64,000 nucleotides of DNA from Penium margaritaceum (taxonomy: Eukaryota > Streptophyta > Zygnematophyceae > Desmidiales > Peniaceae), in contig SZWC01003871.1 of assembly GCA_023375785.1 (NCBI GenBank), positions 6,970 to 70,969 on the forward strand. The letters are read 5' to 3'. How positions within the stretch are numbered: the stretch's first letter is position 1; each line of letters starts with the position of its first letter. The notes beneath the pieces were generated by a model. It saw only the letters and a list, made by a program, of their open reading frames with translations, was not told where the DNA came from and searched no databases. Shown in pieces: positions 20,032 through 32,050 of this stretch. Made by a program: the position numbers and the translations under genes.

Positions 20032-22799
20032 GTAACTAGGGTGCAACTAGGGCGTAAGTAGGGCACAAGTCGGGCACAAGTAGGGTACAAGTAGGGCACA
20101 ACTATGGTGCAATAAGGGCGCAAGTAGGGCATAACTAGGGCACACCTAGGATGTAAGTAGGTCACAACAAGGGCACACCTAGGGTGCAAGTAGTGCGCAA
20201 GTAGGACGCTGGTAGGGTGCAAGTAGGGCACAAGTAGGGCACAACTAGGGTGCAAGTAGGACACCACTAGGGTGCTAGTAGGGCACAAGTAGGACACAAG
20301 TAGGGGGTAACTAGGGCATAACTAGGGTACAAGTAGGACGCAAATAGGGCGCAATTAGGGTGCAAGTAGGGTGCAAGTAGAGCGTAACTAAGGCAAAACT
20401 GCGGCGCTAGTAGGGTGCAAGTAGGGCGAAAGTAAGGGTACAAATAGGGCGCCTCTAGGAAGCAACTAGGGTTCAATTAGAGCATAACTAGGGTGGAACA
20501 AGGGCAGAAGCAGGGTGCAAGTAGGGCATAACTAGGGCATAGTTATGGTATTACTAGGGTGCAACTAGAGCGTAAGTAGGCCACAAGTAGGTTGTAAGTA
20601 GGGCGTAACTAGGGTGCAACTAGGGTACAACTAGGGTGTAACTAGGGCGCAAGTAGGGTGCAAGTAGGGCATAACTAGGATGCAACTAGGGCGCAACTAG
20701 TGTGAAACTAGGGCACAACTAGGGCACAAGTAGGTTGCAAGAAGAGCGCAAGTACGGCGCAAGTAGGGTACAACTCGGGCGCAACTAGGGCGCAACTAGA
20801 GCGGAACACGGGCCCAAGTAGGATGGAAGTAGGATGCAAGTAGGTCGCAAGTAGGGCGTAACTAGGGCGCAACTAGAACGTAAGTGGGGTACAATTAGGG
20901 TGCAAGAAGAGCGCAAGTAGGATGCATCTAGGCGCAACTAGTCTACATGTAGGGAAAAACATGGGCGCAAGTAGGGCGCAACTAGGACGCAACTAGGGAG
21001 CAAATAGGAAGCCACCAGGGTGAAATTAGGATGCAAGTAGGGCACAAGAAGGACGCAAGTAGGGTACAACTAGGGCGCAACCAGGAAGTAACTATAGCGC
21101 AAGTAGGGCACAAGGAGGGCACAAGTAGGATGCAACTAGGACGCAAGTAGGGTGCAACGACAACACAACTAGGGCACGACTAGGCCGTAACTAGGCCACA
21201 ACTAGGATGCAACTAGGGCGTAAGTAGGGCACAAGAAGTACAAAAGTAGGGCACAACTAGGATGCAACTAGCGCACAACTAGGACACAACTAGGGCGCAA
21301 ATAGGGTGCAAGTAGGGCACAAGTAGGGAGCAAGTAAGGCACAACTAAGGCACTAGTGGGACACAAGTAGGGCGCAAGTTGGACGCAAGCAGGGTGTAAC
21401 TAGGGTGCAACTAGGGTGCAAGTGTGGTGTGAGTAGGGTGCAAGTAGGGTGCAAGTAGGGCAAAACTAGGGTGCAAGTAGCGCGCAAGTAGAATGCAACT
21501 AAGTCGCAACTAGGGTGTAACTAGGGCACAAGTAGGGTGCAAGTAGGGCTCAAGTAGGGTGCAACTACAACGCAACTATTGCGCAAGTACGGTGCAAGTA
21601 GGGCGCAAGTAAGGCACAAATAGGGAGAAACTAGGGTGCAAGTAGGGCACCATAAGGGCGCACATAGGGTGTAAGTACAGTGCAACTAGGACGCAACTAG
21701 GTTGCAACTAGGGCACAGCTAGGACACAAGTAGGATGCAAGTAGGGCCTAAGTAGGGCGCAACAAGGCGCAACTAGGGCGCAGCTAGGGCGCAACTAGGG
21801 TGCAAGTAGGACATAAGTAGGGTGCAAGTAGGGCGCAAACAGGGCGCAACCAGGGGGCAACAAGAGCACAACTAGGGTGCAACTAGGGCGCAAGTAGGAC
21901 ACAAGTAGGGCGCAACTAGGATGCGACTTGGGTGCAACTAGGGCGGAACAAAGGCACAAATAGGGTACAAGAAGGGTGCAAGTAGGGCACAAGTCAGGTG
22001 GAACTAGGGTGCAACTAGGGCGCAACTAGGGCACAAGAACGGCACAAGTAGGGCTTACCTAGGTCGCAACTAGGGGGAAATCAGGGCACAACTAGGATGC
22101 AAGCAGGGCGCAAGTAGGGCGCAACTAGGAAGCAATTAGGACACAACTAGCATGCAACTAGGACACAACTAGGATGCAAGTAGGGTGCAAGTAGGGTACA
22201 ACTAGGACACAACTAGGGCGCAGGTAGGGAACAAGTAGGATGCAAAAAAAGTGTAAGTAGGGTGCAAGTAGGGTGCGATTAGGGCACAACCACGACGTAA
22301 TGAAGATGCAAGTAGGATGCAACTAGGGTACAACTAGGGCGTAACAAGGGTAAATGTACGTCGTAACTAGGACTTAAGTAGGGTGTAACAAAGGTGTAAC
22401 TAGGCCACAAGTAGGGTACAAGTAGGGAAAATGTAGGGTGCAAGTAGGGCACAACTAGGGTGCAAGTAGCACACAGGTAGGGCAAAACTAGGGAGCAACT
22501 TGGGTGCAACTAGGGCACAACTATGGAACAACGAGAGTGCAAGTAGGAAAAAACTAGGGTGCAAATAGGCTGCACATAGGATGGAACTAGGATGCAAGTA
22601 GGGCACAAGTAGGGTGCACATAGGGTGTAAGTAGGGTGCAAGTAGGGTGCAACTAGGGCGCAACTAGAGTGCAACTAGAGTGTAACCAAGGCGTAACTAG
22701 GGCACAAGTAGGACGTAAGTAGGACGTAACTAGGGTGCAACATGGGGACAACTAGGGTGCAATTAGGGTGCAACTAAGACGCAAGTACGGCGTGAGTGG
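20032..22799 (+). repeat. 11-bp satellite, block 2
   Basis: The same 11-bp satellite in the same orientation as block 1. It ends at the AGTGG target duplication of copia-2 (22795-22799). The other copy of that duplication (35134-35138) is again followed by satellite. Block 2 and block 3 were therefore one continuous array before copia-2 landed. No higher-order period was evident by eye. Confidence 0.96.
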
Positions 22800-22875
22800 T
22801 ATTAGCTACTCAGCTAACCACCTATGGCAGAGATGTCGTGAAACCGAAAAGCTCACAAAGGTTTTTAAGCCTTCG
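22800..22875 (-). repeat. copia-2 3' LTR, outer piece
   Basis: These 76 bases match 34470-34545 of the intact right LTR (TTAGCTACT.AGCTAACCACCT, then GCTCACAAAGGTTTTTAAGC). The rest of the LTR continues after the gypsy insertion at 29270. Confidence 0.93.
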
Positions 22876-23645
22876 TGTGAACCGGGCGCGGTATGCTAGA
22901 CTCAACCGGATGGTGTAGGCACCAACCGGCGACAACGGTGACCAAAGGGAGGCCGGTGCACACCTTCCCGGATTTTTGGAAGCATAGGGTTGTCTTGGGG
23001 GAGCACGGGAACATGTGTGGCACAGTGGGAGTAAATTGTACTTGTTATTCAAGTGTCAACATACAAGACTACATGTACATGATGACACATCCTAGGCGAC
23101 CCGAGGTCGCCGAGCCGTGCGCAGCTCTGTACGGACCAGGGATGAGTATTATTGCCTCAGCATCACAGAGCTCATCTTCTCAGCTTTCTAACGCACAAAG
23201 AATCGCATTATTCCGCGGAGGAACGACCGAGACATGGCCGTTTCCGTGAACCACGGCAATCTTCCGCTGGCAGCACCACTAGCGGCGGTGACGGCCGCCC
23301 GAAGCGCCCTTTCTAGCAAGAACACATCGGGGCGCCATTACGAAGTGCCCTTGGCCCTCAATTATCCTTGATTCATTGACTAACTGGGCCCCAAGGGGCG
23401 CTTCGGCCTTGTTGGGTCTTCCGAGGGTCGAGCCTTGGTCCTTGGGGATGAATTCCCGTCACCTGTTTTGCCCTCGGCTGGTCCAACCTTTGGCCGGGCG
23501 TAACTTCCTCAATTCTTGATGGATCGACCCCGTTCTTGGGTCTATCTTGCACGGTTTTTCCTTTAGATTTTCATTCTATATTCAGATTTTACCTTCAAGG
23601 AATCATCAAGCCGTGATCAGTGCCATTGGCACTGTCCGGCTTACA
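22876..23645 (-). repeat. gypsy 3' LTR
   Basis: 770 bp, the same length as its partner at 28495-29264. It begins TGTGAACCGGGCGCGG and ends GGCTTACA on the + strand. The small frames here are repeated in the partner LTR and are not genes. Confidence 0.95.
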
Positions 23646-23659
23646 CCACCCCTCCCTTT
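23646..23659 (-). other. gypsy polypurine tract
   Basis: On the - strand the bases directly before the LTR read AAAGGGAGGGGTGG, a purine-rich plus-strand priming site in the expected place. Confidence 0.85.
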
Positions 23660-23693
23660 AGGAGCGAGCCGTCCCGGTTCGCTCTTGATACTC

Positions 23694-23860
23694 CTAGAGG
23701 ATGGCATTCACCCCGCCAACGTTGAAATTTCGGGCAGGCTCCCATGATTTGTGGGCTGCATCGTAGCCCTTCCACTTGACCAGGTAATCCCATCCATGGC
23801 CACGTCGACGGTGGTCAAGGATGGCTTCCACTTCAAACGCTTGTTCGCCCTCGATCACCA
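23694..23860 (-). pseudogene. gypsy chromodomain
   Basis: This is the C-terminal end of the integrase region. It encodes a chromodomain-like segment with AFEVEAILDHRRR, then WDYLVKWKGY and SWEPARNF. These are the standard chromodomain blocks (aromatic cage residues in the V-W-GY and SWEP parts). In chromoviruses this module is thought to steer insertion towards heterochromatin marked by histone methylation. That would suit an element found in a satellite array. It is part of a fossil polyprotein. Confidence 0.9.
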
Positions 23861-24977
23861 CCGGAGGGGGAGGCTCTGAACTGCGACCAGAAGAATGCTC
23901 GCCCGGATCATGGTAGAGCTTGAGCTTGGAGATTTGGAACACGTCATGGACTGGCATGGAAGGTGGGAGAGCCAATCGTGCCACCACGGGTGTCCGCATT
24001 TCGAGCACCTCGAACGGACCAAACCACCGGGGTGTCAACTTGTCTGACCCGACCCCGCGAAGCTTGACGTGAGCACTGTTGAGAAGCACACAGTCACCGA
24101 CCTTGAGCATTAAGTCTGCGCGTCGGCGTTCCGCCTGCACTTTCTGTTGCACTTGCGCCTTTGCCAATGCGTACTGCGTCGCCGCCCAAATCTGCGTGAA
24201 GTCACTTGCAATCGACTCCACCGCGGGCAAGTTGCTTGCGATGTGCAAACTGAGGGGCGTTGCGGGCACCATCCCGTTCACCAGCTCAAATGGCGCCTTG
24301 CCGTTGGAGGCGGACGTGGCGGAGTTGTACGCCAGTTCAGCGACCGACAACCGCTGGTCTCACGCCGTCTCATCCGGATCACCCACTGTACGGAGGAGCT
24401 GCTCCAGCGTCTGGTTCATCCGCTCCGTTTGCCCGTCAGTTTGGGGATGAAAACTGGTCGACAGCTACACCTTGCTGTTGTACCACTCCATGAGTTCTTG
24501 CCAGAACTTACTCATGAAGCGCGGGTCTCGTTCGCTCACAATGGACCACGGCACACCATGGAGATGCACCACGTACTCGAGGAACAGCCAATCCGTGCCT
24601 TCCGCGCTCACCGTATCAAGCGTCGCAATGAAGTGCGACATCTTGCTGAAGCGATCCACCACCACCAACACCACATTGTGGCCTGCCACTGTCGTGGGCA
24701 AGCCCGTGATGAATTCCATGGAGATATCTTGCCACGGATGTTCAGGGATGGGCAAGGGTTGGAGGAGATCCGGGGTCTTTGTCCTCCGTGCCTTGTGGCG
24801 TTGGCACACGTCACAACTCCGATAGAATTCAGCCACCTCGGACGACATGGTGGACCACCAAAAGAAGCGAGCCACCGTCTTCAATGTCTTGTCAGTGGAG
24901 AAGTCGCCACTTGGGCCACTGTCATGGCACTCCTCCAAAATCAGCTGCCAAAGTGCAAGCACCGCGGGAACCACCAC
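23861..24977 (-). pseudogene. gypsy integrase
   Basis: The N-terminal zinc domain reads FYRSCDVCQRHKA with its upstream histidines. The core has PWQDISMEFITGLP and VVDRFSKMSHFIA. Further on the C-terminal part includes MSVAELAYNSATSASNGK and the KLTPRWFGPFEVLE (GPY/F) block, typical of Ty3/gypsy integrases. The + strand frame at 24147-25139 (330 codons) is the antisense shadow of this region, not a gene. Confidence 0.9.
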
Positions 24978-24995
24978 CTGCGACGTGTTGTGGCG

Positions 24996-26698
24996 TCACC
25001 AATACGTTGCCTCGAAGAAAAATCTCTGAGCGTCGTACTCCCCATGCACCCCGTATCCCTCCGTGAAGAGCTTCACAAGGAAAGCATCCTCGTGGACGGT
25101 GAGAGACGCGACCCGGATCATCAGGTCTGGTTGCCGTGAGAGTGTGTTGGCTGGGTTGATGCGACCCGGCCGGTACACAATCTCGCAGTCGAAGTGCGAC
25201 TCGAGGTACACCACCCAACGCGCTTGCTGCCGGCTCAGGTTCGGCTGCGTCTTGAAGTACTTCAATGCGTGGTGGTCGATGTAGACCGTGTATTTCCGCG
25301 CCTTGAGGTAGCACTGCCAGTTCTTGAAGGCTGCAACCACGGCGTTCATCTCCTTTTCATGGATAGCATAGTTCAGCTCTGCCTTGCGCAACTTGCGTGA
25401 GTAGTAGGCGACCGGCTGCGACCCATTGCCAAAGTCCTGCAAAAGGATTCCACCAATAGCCTGGTCCGATGTATCCGTCGCCATTTCAAACTCACGGCCG
25501 TTTTCGGCCAAGTGCAAGGCTGACGCGGATGTCAGAGCCCTTTTTAGATTCTCAAAGGCTTCTTGTTTGCTAACTCCCCAACTCCACTCGCGATCCTTGC
25601 GAGTGAGATTGGAGAGTGGCGCTGACACTCCCGTGTAGCCAAGGATGAACCTGCGATAGCAGTTGCAAAAACCAAGGAACACTTGCACGTCATGCACACT
25701 ACGCAACTTCGGCCACTCTTGTATGGCCAACACCTTGCGTGGGTCCATGAAAGTCTGTCCATTGCCAATTATGTGTCCAAGGAATTCAGCTTTCTCCACC
25801 GCGAACTCACACTTAGAGAGCTTTGCGAAAAAATTCTCCTTCCTCAAAATCTTAAGACCTTCTTCACATGCTCCTCATGCTCCTCCGCCGTCGTGCTATA
25901 CACCAAGATGTCATCGAGGTAAACCACCACGAAGTCATCCAAGTACGTCCTGAAGATGTTGTTCATCGCTGCCATGAAGGTGGCCAGTGCATTGGTCAAC
26001 CCGAAAGGTATCAAGAGGAACTCGTAGTGACCATAGCGGGTGCGGAAGGCCATCTTTTCCACATCATCTGCCACGATATGGATCTGGTGGTAGCCGGAAC
26101 GGCGGTTGATCTTTGTGAAGAAGCGAGCCGCACGGAGCTGATTGAAAAGCTCCTGGGCTCTTGGAAGCGGGTACCGGTTCTTGATGGTCAATTCGTTCAA
26201 CGCTCGGTAGTACAAGCACATGCACATCTCCCCCGTCTTTTTCTGCACAAACAAGACAGGTGCAGCGTAGGGAGACAAGGTTGGGCAGATGAAGCCCTGC
26301 TCCGTCATCTTGGTCAGTTGCTTCTTTAGCTCCTATAGCTGCGCGTCGCATATGCGGTATGTTGCACGAACAGGCTGGCGCGCTCCAGGTTTGAGGTCGA
26401 TGCGATGGTCCACGTCCCACTTTGGTGGGAGACCCGCCGGGAGGGTGTCAAGGAACACGTCCTCAAACTCTGTACACACCTTCCAAAGCCCCTCGGGCAC
26501 CGTGGCAAACTTGCCTTGGGCCCCCGGCTGCTCACGAGTCGCCCCATGCGCCACATCAGGCACCACGTCCTCGAGTTCATCAAAATCGTACCCCACGCCT
26601 TGCACGAACACCAGTGAAATATGCTCCTTCTTCCAGATCGCGCACTTGAGCTGCACCAAGTTTAACATCATAGGCGCCAATTCCTCCTTGTGAGGCAC
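24996..26698 (-). pseudogene. gypsy reverse transcriptase and RNase H
   Basis: The reverse transcriptase is recognisable from the entry block (LKPGARQPVRATYR), [34 protein letters not shown] and the catalytic YLDDILVYS block near 25900-25930. It is followed by the connection part (FAKLSKCEFAVEKAEFLGH). The RNase H part has FEMATDTSDQAIGG, a YSRKLRKAELNY block and the VYIDHHALKYF block. Order and wording are Ty3/gypsy, where these enzymes precede integrase. The region is broken. Confidence 0.92.
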
Positions 26699-26812
26699 CG
26701 ACTGCTGCGGTGCTTCCTCCTTGCAAGTTTCCTCCTCCGTGGCCTCTTCCTTGGACCACGTAGGCAGGGGATACTCCTTGTCTCCAAGCCTGACTGAGAC
26801 AATACGCGCCTC

Positions 26813-27130
26813 CTAATTGATGACGGGGTTGTACTTGTGGAGGAAGTCACGGCCGAGGATCACATCGTAATCCTTCATCGGGCACACCCGGTATACGGTC
26901 GTTATGCGAAGCTTCCCCATGCGAATGGAGAGGGGACAGGCCAGGTACCCCACTTCAATCGTGCCGTCCACTTGGTTAGCGGTCCGCTTCTTGCTCGTGA
27001 GCGCATGGCCCCACTTCCGAGCAAACTCCATATTCACAAAACTGTGGCTCGCGCCATAATCCAGCAGGCTTCCTACCTTCCCTTTGACGCCTTTCACTCG
27101 CGCCTCCAAGAGAAGTGCGGGCTGGTCCAC
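26813..27130 (-). pseudogene. gypsy protease
   Basis: A retropepsin-like segment of about 105 codons. It has a D-x-GASHSFV active-site region near residue 25 and the closing DVILGRDFL block, the usual flap-to-C-terminal pattern of gypsy proteases. It lies between gag and reverse transcriptase. Confidence 0.85.
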
Positions 27131-27243
27131 CTCATACCCCGCGTCCCATGCCTTGAACTCAGAAACCCCCTTAACTGCCGCAAGGCGTTCGGGTGGGCGG
27201 TCAACTGGCGATTTGGGCTGAGAGGAGCCAGGAGTAATGCCAG

Positions 27244-28311
27244 CTACTCCCGGCTCTCCTCGTTTCCCGACTCCTTTGTTACTTCATCTGCTTCCTTCGT
27301 GGCTTGCTTCCCCTTCCCTTGTCGCTTACCCTTGCCTTCGCCCTTCTTTGGACTTCGACAGTTATGCGCAATGTGGCCAGGCTTGCCACAGTTGTAGCAC
27401 TTGCACTGGTACAAATCTCCAATCTCCATGGGCGTGTCCTCGCTCTTGGCCCGCTTGCCGTAACCACCTCCAAAAGAGTTGTGGCTGTTGGCATGTACCT
27501 GTTGCACATGCGAGTCGTACCGCTCTGCTACTGCAATCATCCCCGGCAGGTCATCGTTGAGATCTTGCATCACCGTCACAGTGCGGGCGTCGTTCTTGAG
27601 GCCGTTGCTGTAGTGGAAGTATAATTCGTGGGAGTCGAAGCCACAGTTGGCGACAATCTCACAAAACTTGTGAGTGTAATTGGCAACGCCGCCAGTTTGA
27701 CGAAGCCGACACAACATTGCACTCGCGTTGTTCCTCACGTCACCCATGGTGTAGCGCTTGATGAATGACTCTGTGAACTCCTTCCACGAAGTCGGCCATT
27801 TTAGGGTAGGGTCGCCACTGCTGTAGGTCGGAGCCGATGGGGTTGAGATTCCAATCGCTGTTGCAATGCCGGCGACCATTGCTGCTCCACTGCTGTATGG
27901 ATCGGACCGCATCACATCGGCCCACCAATCCAACGATGCCCCTCTCAACAGGGTCATGGCATAGTCGCGGCATGCCTCGTACCTTGAGACATCCATGCCG
28001 ATGGCGGTGAAGTACAATTCCAGTCCGAGTATTCAAGCATGCGGACCTGGCCCATGCTTCCTTGATGGGTCGAACGGCTCCGGCTTAGGCGGGCTCGGGA
28101 CACCCACTGCAGGTACGTTTGCGGTGGCAACTGCCATTGGTGTTGGCACTAGACGCTTCGCGAGCTCTTGATTGAGGTACATGTTTTGCTTCTCCAACAA
28201 GTCCATCTTGGCCTGCATGTCTGCAAGCAACTTTTGCAGTGCTGCGGCTGCTGTTACTTCGCCTTGCTTGTCAAACGCCGCAGCCAACGAGGACAAGCCG
28301 GTTGAAGTCAT
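27244..28311 (-). pseudogene. gypsy gag
   Basis: The gag region begins after the leader with a coiled-coil-like stretch (LLADMQAKMDLLEKQN) and proline-rich linker. It continues into the retrotransposon gag domain (WKEFTESFIKRY, RLRQTGGVANYTHKF). It ends with a zinc knuckle CYNCGKPGHIAHNC near 27360-27405 and a basic lysine-rich tail. This is the plant gypsy arrangement. It is not intact. Confidence 0.9.
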
Positions 28312-28481
28312 CTTGCGCCCGAAGCAATTTCTTCCTCAACGGGTCCTCCGGTTACCGCCTTGTCACCAGAGTACATGGTTGGCCTTGGGCATGGATCCGC
28401 CAAACAAACAAGATTCGTGCTGGTCTACGCTGACCAGGAGAGGTTGCCACTTAGATAATTGTGCCCCTGAGCCAAGGGTGG

Positions 28482-28494
28482 CTCTGATACCAAG
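28482..28494 (-). other. gypsy primer binding site (initiator-Met tRNA)
   Basis: On the - strand, two bases after the LTR, the sequence reads GGTATCAGAGCC. This matches the common plant primer site complementary to the 3' end of initiator-Met tRNA (TGGTATCAGAGC). It supports the strand and LTR assignment. Confidence 0.9.
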
Positions 28495-29264
28495 TGTGAA
28501 CAAGGCGCGGTATGCTAGCCTCAACCAAATGGTGTAGGCACCAACCGGCGGCAACGGCGACCGAAGGGAGGCCGGTGCACAGCTTCCCAAGATTGTGGAA
28601 GCGTAGGTTTGTCTTGGGGGAGCACGGCAACATATGTGGCACAGTGGGAGCAAATTGTACTTGTTATTCAAGTGTCAACATACAAGACTATATGTACATG
28701 ATGACACATCCTAGGCGACCCGAGGTCGCCGAGCCATGCGCGGCTCCGTATGAGCCTGGGATGAGCCTTATTGCCTCAGCATCACATAGCTCATCTTCCC
28801 AGCTTTCCAACACACCAAGAATCGCATCATTTTGTGGAGGAACGTCCGAGATATGGTCGTTTCCGTGAACCACGGCAATTTGCCGCTGGCAGTACCACTA
28901 GCGGCGGTGACGGTCGCCCGAAGCGGCCTTTCTGGCAAGAACACATCCGAACGCCATTCCGAAGTGCCCTTGGCCCTCAATTATCCTTGATTCATTGACT
29001 AATTGGGCCCCAAGGGGCGCTTCAGCCTTGTTGGGTCTTCCAAGGGTCGAGCCTTGGTCCTTGGGGATGAATTCCCGTCACTTGTTTTACCCTCGGCCGG
29101 TCCAACCTTTGGCCGGGCGTAACTTCCTCAATTCTTGATGGATCGACCCCGTTCTTGGGTCGATCTCACACAATTTTTCCTGTAGATTCCAAATCTATAT
29201 TCAGATGTCACCTTCAAGGAATCCTCAAGCCGTGATCAGTGCCATTGACACTGTCCGACTTACA
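28495..29264 (-). repeat. gypsy 5' LTR
   Basis: The 770-bp partner of 22876-23645. It begins TGTGAACAAGGCGCGG and ends CGACTTACA. It is followed by CTTCT, the target duplication. Confidence 0.95.
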
Positions 29265-29269
29265 CTTCT

Positions 29270-29846
29270 TCCTTTGTTGACATGTGTCATGCACCCCAAA
29301 CTTAATTAGGTATACACTTCACCTTCAAGAGTACTGACACCTTAGCATTACATCTGAAGAAGCGCTCAAGTCCTCAATACACAAGAGAGCATCAAGCAAG
29401 GGCTAATAGATCAGCATGCAAGACAAGTCCTTTCATAGCTGTCTGTCAAGTCCTAGAACTCAAAAGCACATTCCTAGGAAGTGGCCTGAACCAGCCACAT
29501 CACCAACAGACTTGCACTGTGGGCTTGACACATAAGCATCCTAGTGTCAAGGTGACAAACCAACCATGTAGCGTCCAAGAAGCTACGGAATTTCTTTCCT
29601 GGAAGCTTCTACAACAAACAAGATGTGCATGGGGCCAGGATCGAACTCATGACCTCTCACTTGGCCAAATCAACAAAATGGCCAAGGTAACCACTCACCC
29701 ACATGGTGTAGTCACAGGTCATATCTCACAGGAGACAGAGCATAGTTGAGTCACACTACAACGGATCTAGGGGTCATAGCTCCACAAGGGCCAGAGCATT
29801 CCTGATCCGTCCTACACCACTGAACAAGGGGCAACAACATTCAACA
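29270..29846 (-). repeat. copia-2 3' LTR, inner piece
   Basis: Continues the LTR interrupted by gypsy. It aligns along its whole length with about 34546-35133 and ends in the same CATTCAACA. On the - strand it carries a tRNA-like sequence at about 29635-29702, also present in the other LTR. Confidence 0.94.
29635..29702 (-). other. tRNA-like A and B boxes in the copia-2 LTR
   Basis: On the - strand TGGGTGAGTGGTTA (29688-29701) resembles a Pol III A box with the D-arm. About 40 bases on, GAGTTCGATCCTGG (29635-29648) resembles a B box with the T-arm. Between them TTGGCCA and TGGCCAA can form a stem. The same features occur in the other LTR at about 34921-34989. It could be a captured tRNA or SINE piece, or a chance likeness kept by common descent of the two LTRs. 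Confidence 0.45.
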
Positions 29847-29860
29847 AATCACTCCCTTGC
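29847..29860 (-). other. copia-2 polypurine tract
   Basis: On the - strand GGTGCAAGGGAGTGATT lies just before the LTR. The first ten bases equal those at the same place in copia-1. Confidence 0.7.
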
Positions 29861-29899
29861 ACCTTGCGTCAGTGACCATCATCATTCATCATCACTTGC

Positions 29900-30490
29900 G
29901 TTGACCATATCAATACCTTGCCTGCCCGCTTGGTTGAGATCCTTGTCTAATGGCTTTGTAAGCATATCAGCCCGGTTCAGCTTGTTATCGACATACTCGA
30001 GCTCCATTATCTGCTTGTAGACCAAGTCTCAAACGTAGTGGTAGTGGATCTTTATGTGCTTTGTGCGCCTGGACAGGACGGGGTTCCTTGACATGTAAAT
30101 GGCACTCATGTTGTCAATCTTGATGACCGTCGCCATTGCATATGGTGCCTTCATCTCAGATAGCAAGCTTTATAGCTACTGCATCTCTTTACACACCTCA
30201 GCCAAGGCGATGTACTCAGCTTCAGTTATGACAGAGAGACACATTCCTGCTTCTGACTTGCCCAACTGACTGCACCTCCATTCAACATACACACAAAGCC
30301 GGAGGTAGATTTTCTGTCATCGATATTCCCTCCCCAATCAGCATTGGTGTAGCACATGAGACGGAGTGACGCGGATCTAGCGATGCCTCCAAACTGGATC
30401 CCCACGTGCCGTGTCCCGTGAAGGTAGCGCATGATGCGCTTCACGGCCTGCCATTGAGGTGGACCGGGATTGGCCACAAACCAGCTCACC
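29900..30490 (-). pseudogene. copia-2 RNase H region
   Basis: It encodes WQAVKRIMRYLHGT, then YTNADWGGN, DDRKSTSGFV and AVSWASQKQ. These are textbook plant copia RNase H blocks. The terminal motif of the AD-LTKPLDK type lies near 29940-29980. It is part of the fossil polyprotein. Confidence 0.9.
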
Positions 30491-30599
30491 TACCCAACAG
30501 CATGGGCTATATCTGGTCAGGTGGCGACCATGGCATACATCAGAGTGCCCACTGCAGACTGATATGGGATGCCCAGCATGTCAGTTTTCTCCGCTTCGT

Positions 30600-31350
30600 T
30601 GGATGGGGACATGGAGGTGGAGAGTTTTCACTCCGAGCTCATGGGTGTGCTGGGAAGTTTGCAATCTGCCATCTCGTATCGTTTGAAGATGGAGTCGATT
30701 TTTTTTTTCCGGTTTAGGCTGATGCTACCTGCTGCTCTGTCGCGCTTGATGGCAATTCCAAGATAGAAGTCAAGAGGACCCATTTCCTTCATCTCAAATC
30801 TGCTACTCAGCTGCCCCTTGAGATCGTCTAGCAGCTACGTGGAAGAAGAGCATAGAATCAGGTCATCAACGTACAAGGCGACCAACATAGGCCCTTTGTC
30901 ACTCTCATGCACGTACATGCTAGGGTCATTGTTGTAGTGCATAAAGGACTCTTTCGCCATGAATGTATCCATCTCCTAGTACCAAAGTCTTGGCACTTGC
31001 TTTAGCCTATAGAGTGCCTTCACCAATATGCACACGTTGCCCTCAAGAGCATCAACCCCCTCCGGAACCTCCATCAATACCTCCTTGTCAAGTTTGCCGT
31101 AAAGGAAGGTTGTCTTCACATCCATCTGGTGGGCCTCCATGTTCTTTGTAGTAGCAATGGCGAGCATTGACCGGATGGAGGCAAACGTCACACCTGGAGA
31201 AAAGGTCTCATCGTACTCTGTGCCAACCCCTTTGCTACCAACCGTGCCTTGTACTTGTATATCTTGCCACCCTATTTCCTTTTTTCTTTCAGCACCTATT
31301 TGGACCCCACAGCGTGAGCCCCGGCAGGTCAGTCCACCAGCACCCATGTC
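30600..31350 (-). pseudogene. copia-2 reverse transcriptase region
   Basis: Blocks include EYDETFSPG.TFASIRSMLAI, HQMDVKTTFLYG and KEVLMEVPEG. The catalytic LYVDDL-type motif lies near 30857-30876. The wording is typical plant Ty1/copia and resembles the copia-1 counterpart. The region is broken. Confidence 0.9.
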
Positions 31351-32050
31351 CCATTCTCTTCAATGGAGCTGAGTTCACTGCGAATTGCTTCGTCCCACTC
31401 TGCTTTGTCAGGCCGAGTGAGTACCTCTGCGACAGACGTTGGCTCCTCTTGAACCAAGAATGAATAGTTGAAGCCTGTCCATTCACCCATATCTGCGTCG
31501 TAATGCTGCCGAGGTACTTTGAGCCTGCTGGCTGGTGCTGTTGACGTGGAGGCTAGAGGTCTGGTTCGACGTTGATGATGGACGAGGCATCCTCCTCGTG
31601 TTCCGGAGGATTGGATACGTAGGAATCAGAGTTTGATTCCTCCGAGTCATCTTCATGAGCTCCTCTCCCTGTTGCAGCGCCTATCCCATGCCATTGTGCT
31701 GGTGCTTGTCTCCCTCTTCAAGGAGAGTGAGCCACTCTCCCATTTTTTGGAGCGTTCTCCAGTTCGAGATGCTCTCCTTTTCTCACAGACCTTTTGTGGA
31801 AATCCACGTCTTTACTACGGATGACCTTCTTGGATCCTTGGTCCCACAGTTGAGAAGCTTTGTGGCGGTGTCATAGCCGATGTAAATGAACTTTCGTGCT
31901 CTTGCATCGAGCTCTCCAGGGCCCTCACCGGCCTAGACCTTGGTAAGCCCGGTGCAACCAAACACCTTGAGATGGGAGGCGTTCGGCTTCCTGCCTGACC
32001 ATGCTTCTTGAGGCATCTTCAGCTGTTGTGTCTGCTTATTCTTGCCTCTC
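31351..32050 (-). other. copia-2 linker between integrase and reverse transcriptase
   Basis: The variable, low-conservation stretch of the copia polyprotein. Charged and serine-rich fragments occur in several frames. No independent gene is seen. Short + strand frames here are shadows. Confidence 0.6.

Larger units (their letters stand above)
22876..29264 (-). mobile_element. Ty3/gypsy chromovirus fossil nested in copia-2
   Basis: A full-length Ty3/gypsy element on the - strand with two 770-bp LTRs (22876-23645 and 28495-29264), starting TGTGAAC and ending TTACA. The 5-bp duplication is CTTCG on the left (22871-22875) and CTTCT on the right (29265-29269). The intact copia-2 LTR reads CTTCT at this point, which confirms the insertion site. 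The primer site next to the right LTR is complementary to initiator-Met tRNA. The order gag, protease, reverse transcriptase, RNase H, integrase, chromodomain identifies a chromovirus. It is broken in several places. LTR divergence is roughly 5-9 percent by eye. It must be younger than copia-2. Confidence 0.96.

Noticed and set aside
24147-25139. A 330-codon + strand frame
   Set aside because: It is the antisense of the gypsy integrase region, whose - strand reading has clear family motifs.
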